Assembly: GCA_014529385.2 (NCBI GenBank)
Contig: CM043945.1
Coordinates: 147,642,741-147,702,740 of the forward strand
From: Adiantum capillus-veneris
Lineage: Eukaryota; Streptophyta; Polypodiopsida; Polypodiales; Pteridaceae
Reading direction: 5' to 3'
DNA length: 60,000 nt
The notes beneath the pieces are model-generated. The model made no database searches, was not told where the DNA came from, and saw nothing but the letters and a program-made list of their open reading frames with translations. This document shows positions 54,296 through 60,000 of the stretch, one piece after another; position 1 is the first letter of the stretch, and each line of letters starts with the position of its first letter. The position numbers and the translations under genes were made by a program.

Positions 54296-57200
54296 AATCA
54301 CTTTTGGAAGGGAAAAGACGGACACATATTTTTGTGGGATTTTTCTCTATTTCGTTCATTCCAAATTGGAAAATGTTTTCAGCACCAAAGTTGTAGGCAT
54401 TGAGATGATCTTTTAACTCCTATTTTTTTTATAATTTCTAGAGCTACGGTTTGGAAGAAATGATCAAAATGGTGGAGCCTATCTGTCCAATTGGGAAGAA
54501 GTCATGGTTATCCAGCTACACACATCAATCTCTTATAGGTTTCTCTCCATAATTGCTATATTTTCTCTTATTTGTCAAGATTATCTCAAATATTATAAGA
54601 AATCTCTTGGACTCAAGCTATGGAAGGTGACATGGAGACGAAGCTCGCCATGATGAAGGCGATTAAGAGAAAATTGGTCAATAAGCAAGGCACAGAGACC
54701 TCTCTCATTGGGGGAATGCCTTCAAATGAGGTTACTTTGTAATAACTCCTTTTGCTCATAATCTATTGCCTAATCACTCTCTTGGTCTATAAAAGAAGGC
54801 CTTCTCTTTTGTAAACGGAGACTACACTACACACCCACACACCTAAACATACACACCCTTGTGCTACATGCTAGTAGCATGAACCCTAATCACATAATCA
54901 CAATACCATCACCATCACCATGCACAAAATGAGGACCATATCTCCACACACTTATAATGAAGGATTGAAGGCACAATTTCAAGAAGACAAATGATGGCTA
55001 CACTCATGATATTCCTCGCATCAACTCCCATCCCTCCATTATGCTTCAATGGTCTTGTCCCCTTGTCATCTTCTTTCCCTATGCTACGTATTGTATTCGT
55101 CTTTTGCAAGCAATCAACACACTCCATCTTGGTGACATACCTTGTGTCATTTGGGATAAATACACTTTATTGTGAGTATGGTTTATGCTCGTTCTTTCCA
55201 TTTTGCTTATGTTAAGGTGTGCGGATTTTCCACCATACACACACTCTCTCTCCCTCTCATATTCCTATCACTTTGCTACTTGCATCTCAAGGTGTATGGA
55301 TTTGCAACCTTTGGTATGAGAAGTGAGCATACTTTCATGTTTCCCTTATCTCATTATCTTTCTTACTACATGCACAAGTAGCAAACCCATTCTCACTCAC
55401 TCACCATTCCTCTCATCTTTTTTTTTTTACCACCCCATCCCACACGGGCGTGGATTTTAAAATTGTTTTCCATGGCATATTTGATTGTGTATATGTATGC
55501 ATCCTAGCCATATATCTTGCTAGGTAGTGCCCCTATTGTGTACCTCCAATGATGAGGCTATCGTATATAGTCTTGGTGTAGAGGCCACTGGGTCTGTTTT
55601 GCACTTCCGCTTCTTAGAGTTTCCAAAACCATAGCAGCATGTTAATTTAACGGGTCTAGACATCATACGTGTATGATTTCTAGGTTCGCATTTTTTGCTC
55701 AAACTTGGTGCAGAGGTAGCTCTTGATGTGTGTATTTCTCTGATGTGTGCAATTATGAACTTGGACTAGTGCTTATGTGTCCAAGGCCGTAGAAGGGGTC
55801 TAGGACACTTAGATTGGGAAAATGATTAGGGTGGTGTTCAAAACATGCCCAAAGGTGCCCAAACTTGGTCTTGAGGATATATGTACCATGCTGTATGAAT
55901 CTGGATGTTCAGACAAACTCCTCTATGACAAGTCTAGACGTCATAAGCATATGATGTCTACTTTTGCAAACTAGATATTTGAGCATTGGGACATGAGCTG
56001 TGTGCTTGCTTTGTGTAAAATTTCACTTGATTTGGAGCACTTTTGGTAAGTTCAAATCTAAATTATAGGATTAGACTAAGACTTTGTGTATTTTGGGTCT
56101 TGAGTATCCTAATTAGCTCCAAACCTTATGAACTTTTACGTGCTTCATGCTTAGAGTATGCACAATGTGTTTGTGAAGTCAAGTGAGTGGTTTTTGTGCA
56201 AAAGGTGAACGTGAGATGTCTACCTTGATAAAAGGTGAGTTTGATGCCTTGAGGTGTTTTGTGCTTGTGCCCTAAGCCCTACTACCTAGTTTTCAACTTG
56301 AAAAGTCAAATGTTTAGCTTAGAAACTCCCTGTTTGGCATTTCACTCTCTAAAAGAGATTTCTCCATTTGGAGACGACTTCCCGCAATGATTTGTCTTGA
56401 GCTCCATCTCCCAAGCTTGTAGATCAGGAAGGGAACCTTTCCATGGTTTTGGTGTAACATTTGGCCTTACAGATACCCTTTTTGGCGATTTGTCGCTCAA
56501 ATAGCATCTGTTTGGGAAGATATGGTCGGCTACGATTGTTGGTGATATGTCGATGATGCCCCTAAAGTTTGGTGACAAACGAACACACTGTTTGGCCGTG
56601 AAAGCCAATTGACGCTTTGCGTGTTCGAAGCCTAGCTTTATGTTTTGACCAACTCTTGATATTCTGACTCTATAAGAAATTGCATAGGCTTGTAGGGACC
56701 CTTGAGGAGCAGCTATTCCTGAATTTTGGTAGGGTTTTGCTAAATTTCTTCCGGGTCGGCTTCTACAAGCTCCAAGAAGTTATGGTTTTTTTGACTAGTC
56801 TAAATCAATATAGGAGAACATAGACATGTTCCACTAGCCTAGGGTTATCCCCCTATCGAGTCTAATAGCTATCGGGTTAGTGGCTGTTGCATTGCGACTC
56901 CTTTTCAATTTCTTCCCCGCGATGCCACATTGTTGTTTTCATTGGTTTCTCGCGAAGAAGTAAGCATACAACATATAGGGTACATGGTGAGGAGCCTACC
57001 TCTCATATCTAGCGCCCATTGGTGTCCTATGTGTATCATACAAAGATTTTGAAAGTTCATGCGCTAGTTCTTCCCTAGCTCTCTCCTCTAACTTATGAAT
57101 AGTAGAAATGAGAGAATAAGTGAGGTCGAAATATCTTATATTGGGGTTTCCCGACCACTTGCCATGATATTTGACATGTGATTTTATATCGTCATGAATT

Positions 57201-57439
57201 GCACTTTACGCTCAAAAAATATTCCATTTGGACTCCGTTCGACCCATTTCTTGATATTTTCCCTTTCGTCTAAAAACTGGTCAAACTGGGCTTTCGCAAC
57301 CTTTTTTTCATAATTATGCATAGGCTTCACCATATGATGTCCTTTGTTTACTGATCATTCTTGTATTTTTCTTTATTTTTTCCAAGAAATTAGCAAAAAT
57401 AGAAAGAAAATAACTAAAGTAGCTCATAAAATATCAAAA
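54296..57439. other. Unrecognised sequence, perhaps old LTR and intron or intergenic DNA
   Basis: AT-rich, no domain recognised on either strand. CTATAAAAGAAGG (54787-54799) followed by ACACACCCACACACC resembles an LTR promoter area, and sequence around 54350-54480 (AATTGGAAAATG..., AGCTACGGTTTGGAAG..ATGATCAAAATG) has a loose match to the minus strand of the 2-kb LTR at 15242-17245. A minus-strand open stretch at 56608-56342 has no recognisable family. The transporter's first exon could also lie here or beyond, and I found no NMDR end. Confidence 0.4.
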
Positions 57440-59949
57440 AATCCAACTTCTTTTCACTTGGAATTGGCGGCTCGATTTGGAATTACGCCCAATAGACTGA
57501 CGCCACAGGCGGAGGTAGTTCGACTGGCACCCGGATGGGATGTTGCCATTACACCGAGCATTGGCAAACTTCTTTTGCAATGTTAGGGGTGTTCAGGGCA
57601 CGCGAGTGACGTTCTACTCGGGATCCCTTGGTACCACAAGAACTACCCCGTGGTTGACTACCGGGCCGAGAAAGCGACTTTGATAAATGAAGGGCTTAGA
57701 CATTGTACTTGATGAACTTCAGTTTCTTTACTCATTCTTTTGGGAGAGAACTGAACGATGGATAAAGGTTGAATATGTTTTGACCTGATCAAAAGAACGC
57801 CAAGATTTTTCTCCACACTCATGCCGATTGCTTTTCAGAGGGCCTGAAGATCATACCATTGATCTGATACCTGGAAGCACACCACCGAACCGGCCACCTT
57901 ACCATGTGAGCCGAGTACAGAATGAAAATATTATGAACCCAGTGAAAGACATCTTGGAAAAGGGTCTTGTCCAGCATAGTACTTCACCGTATTGCTCTCC
58001 ACTGTTGTTGGATTTGAAGAAAGACGGATCTTGAAGAATGTGCATCGATTATAGAGCTCTCAACAAAATCACCATCAAGAACACATTTCCGATTCTTAGG
58101 ATCGATGATATAATCGACAGGCTACAAGGATCCTCGTGCTTCAGCACGATTGACCTGAAGAGTGGATATCATCAGATCCGAATTTCACCAGAAGACGTCT
58201 ACAAGACAGCCTTTCGGACTACTTTTGGGTTATTTGAGTTTTTGGTGATGCCTTTTGGCTAGCCAATGCTCCTGCGACATTTAACCTGATGATGGACAAG
58301 ATTTTTCGAGAGTACAGCAGGAGTGCAAATGGATCCGGCCAAGATAGACGCTATCCGTGATTGGCCCGATTAGAAGAATGTCCATGAAGTTGAAAGCTTC
58401 TTGGGACTGTGTTCGTACTACAGACGGTTCATTCGAAAGTTTGCAAAGGTTGCTTCCCCTTTGCATATCTTGATACAGAAAGGAGTCCCTTTCTCGTGGG
58501 GATCCACAGAGGTGACTGCCCTTGAGACATTGAAAGAGAAATTGACTACAAGACCAGATTTGACTTTGTCGGACTTGCAGAAGTCATTTGAAGTATTTTG
58601 TGATGCTTATGGTCGTAGTCTGGGTGCGGTCTTGATGCAAGAAGGCCATGTCATTGCTTACGAGAGCCGATTGTTCTCTAGGCCAGAGATGACAGCACAA
58701 ATTTATGAGAAAGAGCTTTTGGTGATTATCTATGCTCTTACTCAGTGGCGGCATTACCTACTCAGAGCGGATTTTACTGTCTTACAGACCATCAGAGTTT
58801 GCGCTACTTCTTGTCACAGAAGCGTCTTTCGAAAAAGCAGATGCGGTGGGCGAACATCTTGTCACAGTTTCACTTCCAGATTGTCCATGTGCAGACACAG
58901 AAGAATGTGGTGGCAGATGCTTTGTCTCGGAAGCCGTTGGTTCTGGCTATTTCCGCGAAACATCATAGGAGCTTCAAGGATATGGTCGATCATTATGCCA
59001 CAGATACAGATTTTGCAGATATTTTCACACGGATACGGGATGGGGAGAGAGTAGCTGGATACTCCCTTCGGGAAGGCTACTTGATGAGAAAGACTATGTT
59101 GTGCGTTACACAGCCGTTGAGGGAAAAGGTCACGCGGTTGCAGTTCTCGTCATCGTTCCACTTGCACACTAACGGGCAATCAAAGATTGCAAATTCAATG
59201 GTTTTAGATTTATTGAAGTCTTGTATCTCTGATCAGAAGACTCAATGGGAAAAGAACTTACCTTTGGTGGAATTTGCCTACAATAACACGATACACTCTT
59301 CGACGGGGGAGACACCATTTGAGATTGTTGAAAGTGCTACGAAGGTTCCATCCTTCCTGAGCACGAAAGATTAGATATTTGAAGAGGATGAATGTTCGCA
59401 AGCTTTGGATACGGATTTTGCCAAGGTTCGCGAGACTTTGCAAGAGTCCCAAGAACGACAGAAAAAGGCAGCGGATCGCCATCGTCGCGACTTGAAATTG
59501 AAGGAGGATTATTGGGTGCTCTTACGTTTTGAGAAGGCACGCCTAAGAAAGAAAAAGGGAAAGGACAGGCTTTTTCCAAAGCTTAGTATGCAATACTACG
59601 GACCTTTCCAGATCACTGAAAAGATAAATTATGTCTCCTTCCAGTTGAAACTGCCAGATACTTGGAGGATTCACAATGCATTGCATGTGAGTCTCTTGGA
59701 ACCTGTTAATGGTGATGTGCCGTGTCTGATGATGGGGAGCCTGATGAGCAACCCGAAGTGGAAGAAAACGAGAAGATCCTTGTTCCTGAACAGATTTTGG
59801 CACATAAGGATACGAAGAAAGGTAAAGTCCGAAGGCGGTTCTTGGTTAAGTTCAAGAACTTTCCTGCATTTGATGCGAAGTAGATGGAGAAGGAGGACCT
59901 AGCAGATACTCCTCAGATTGTGAAACTTTACCTCGATGTTTCAGTTTAG
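57440..59949 (+). pseudogene. Chromovirus copy 2 pol remnant (protease end to chromodomain)
   Basis: Protease tail (YPVVDYRAEKATLI, near 57650), RT first half ([50 protein letters not shown]) and then a roughly 170-bp deletion at 58315 that removes the DD active site. RNase H is largely present (LGAVLMQEGHVIAYESRLFS, LTQWRHYLL). A roughly 370-bp deletion at 59130 takes out the integrase zinc part and both catalytic Asp residues. The third catalytic position reads GQSK in place of GQSE. GPF motif (YYGPFQITEKIN, about 59600) and chromodomain (RRRFLVKFKNFPAFDAK, then a TAG) end it. It is dead. Confidence 0.87.
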
Positions 59950-60000
59950 CATAGTCTACTCCAAACGGAACCCAGAAATTCAGCTTGGCCGAAGATCTAG
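57440..60000 (+). mobile_element. Second chromovirus copy, 5'-truncated and running off the right edge
   Basis: From 57440 the DNA matches the internal region of the 19901-26315 element (from 22187) through to its 3' UTR at the window end. There are two large internal deletions (at about 58315 and 59130). The 5' LTR and gag are absent. The 3' LTR would lie beyond 60000. Confidence 0.9.

Noticed and set aside
56342-56608. 88-codon minus-strand frame in the unrecognised right-hand region
   Set aside because: Open but matches no family I know, with no start context or neighbouring coding signal; left as unannotated DNA.
1-60000. CRISPR arrays, bacterial operons or a phage system
   Set aside because: Repeats found are LTRs, microsatellites and short LTR arrays without regular spacers; the genes are spliced or retrotransposon-derived.

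Overview
The window is plant nuclear DNA made almost entirely of nested retrotransposons. It also contains the introns and seven recognisable exons of one host gene. Four things show this: LTR elements primed by the plant initiator-Met tRNA complement (TGGTATCAGAGC), chromodomain Ty3/gypsy elements, two LINE lineages with poly(A) tails, and a minus-strand gene for a PHT4-type (SLC17-like) anion/phosphate transporter of the plastid kind. Introns of 4.8 kb and 21.8 kb swollen by transposons suggest a large-genome plant. A fern, lycophyte or gymnosperm is my guess, but the sequence does not prove it.

Layout. 1-2790: a decayed L1-like LINE on the minus strand that runs off the left edge. 3068-3500: remnant of a gypsy LTR. 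3501-10692: LINE copy A (+), carrying a 1.7-kb solo LTR. 10693-41683: host-gene territory on the minus strand. The exons lie at 40842-40987, 40147-40246, 40008-40060, 35084-35158, 34892-34972, 12988-13046 and 12578-12693, and their splice phases all agree. The 21.8-kb intron holds LINE copy B (13213-34402, 9-bp target duplication). LINE B is itself interrupted by a 2.0-kb solo LTR, a 0.6-kb LTR-like insert, a solo LTR that contains a complete gypsy chromovirus (19901-26315), and a complete gag-protease-chromodomain element (27342-32871). The 4.8-kb intron holds a LINE fragment and the 3' end of another LTR element. 41684-43244: LTR fragments, including an integrase/chromodomain tail. 43245-54295: LINE copy F (minus), split by a second gag-protease-chromodomain element (43420-49245). 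54296-57439: unrecognised sequence. 57440-60000: a second, truncated gypsy chromovirus running off the right edge.

The most interesting system is the pair of elements at 27342-32871 (+) and 43420-49245 (-). Both have LTRs of about 1.05-1.2 kb, an iMet primer site, a polypurine tract and 5-bp target duplications. Their internal region of about 3.5 kb has coding capacity only for gag, a zinc knuckle, a retropepsin-like domain with an unusual D-P-G active site, an unrecognised conserved segment of about 200 residues, and a terminal chromodomain. Neither has reverse transcriptase, RNase H or integrase. In the minus copy this is one continuous frame of 993 codons broken only by five nonsense codons. 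A fragment at 42335-43244 shares their C-terminus, tract and LTR start but retains an integrase tail, so it may be a relic of the autonomous partner that mobilised them.

Nearly every transposon gene here is broken. I saw no rRNA or tRNA genes, no CRISPR array and no bacterial-style operons.
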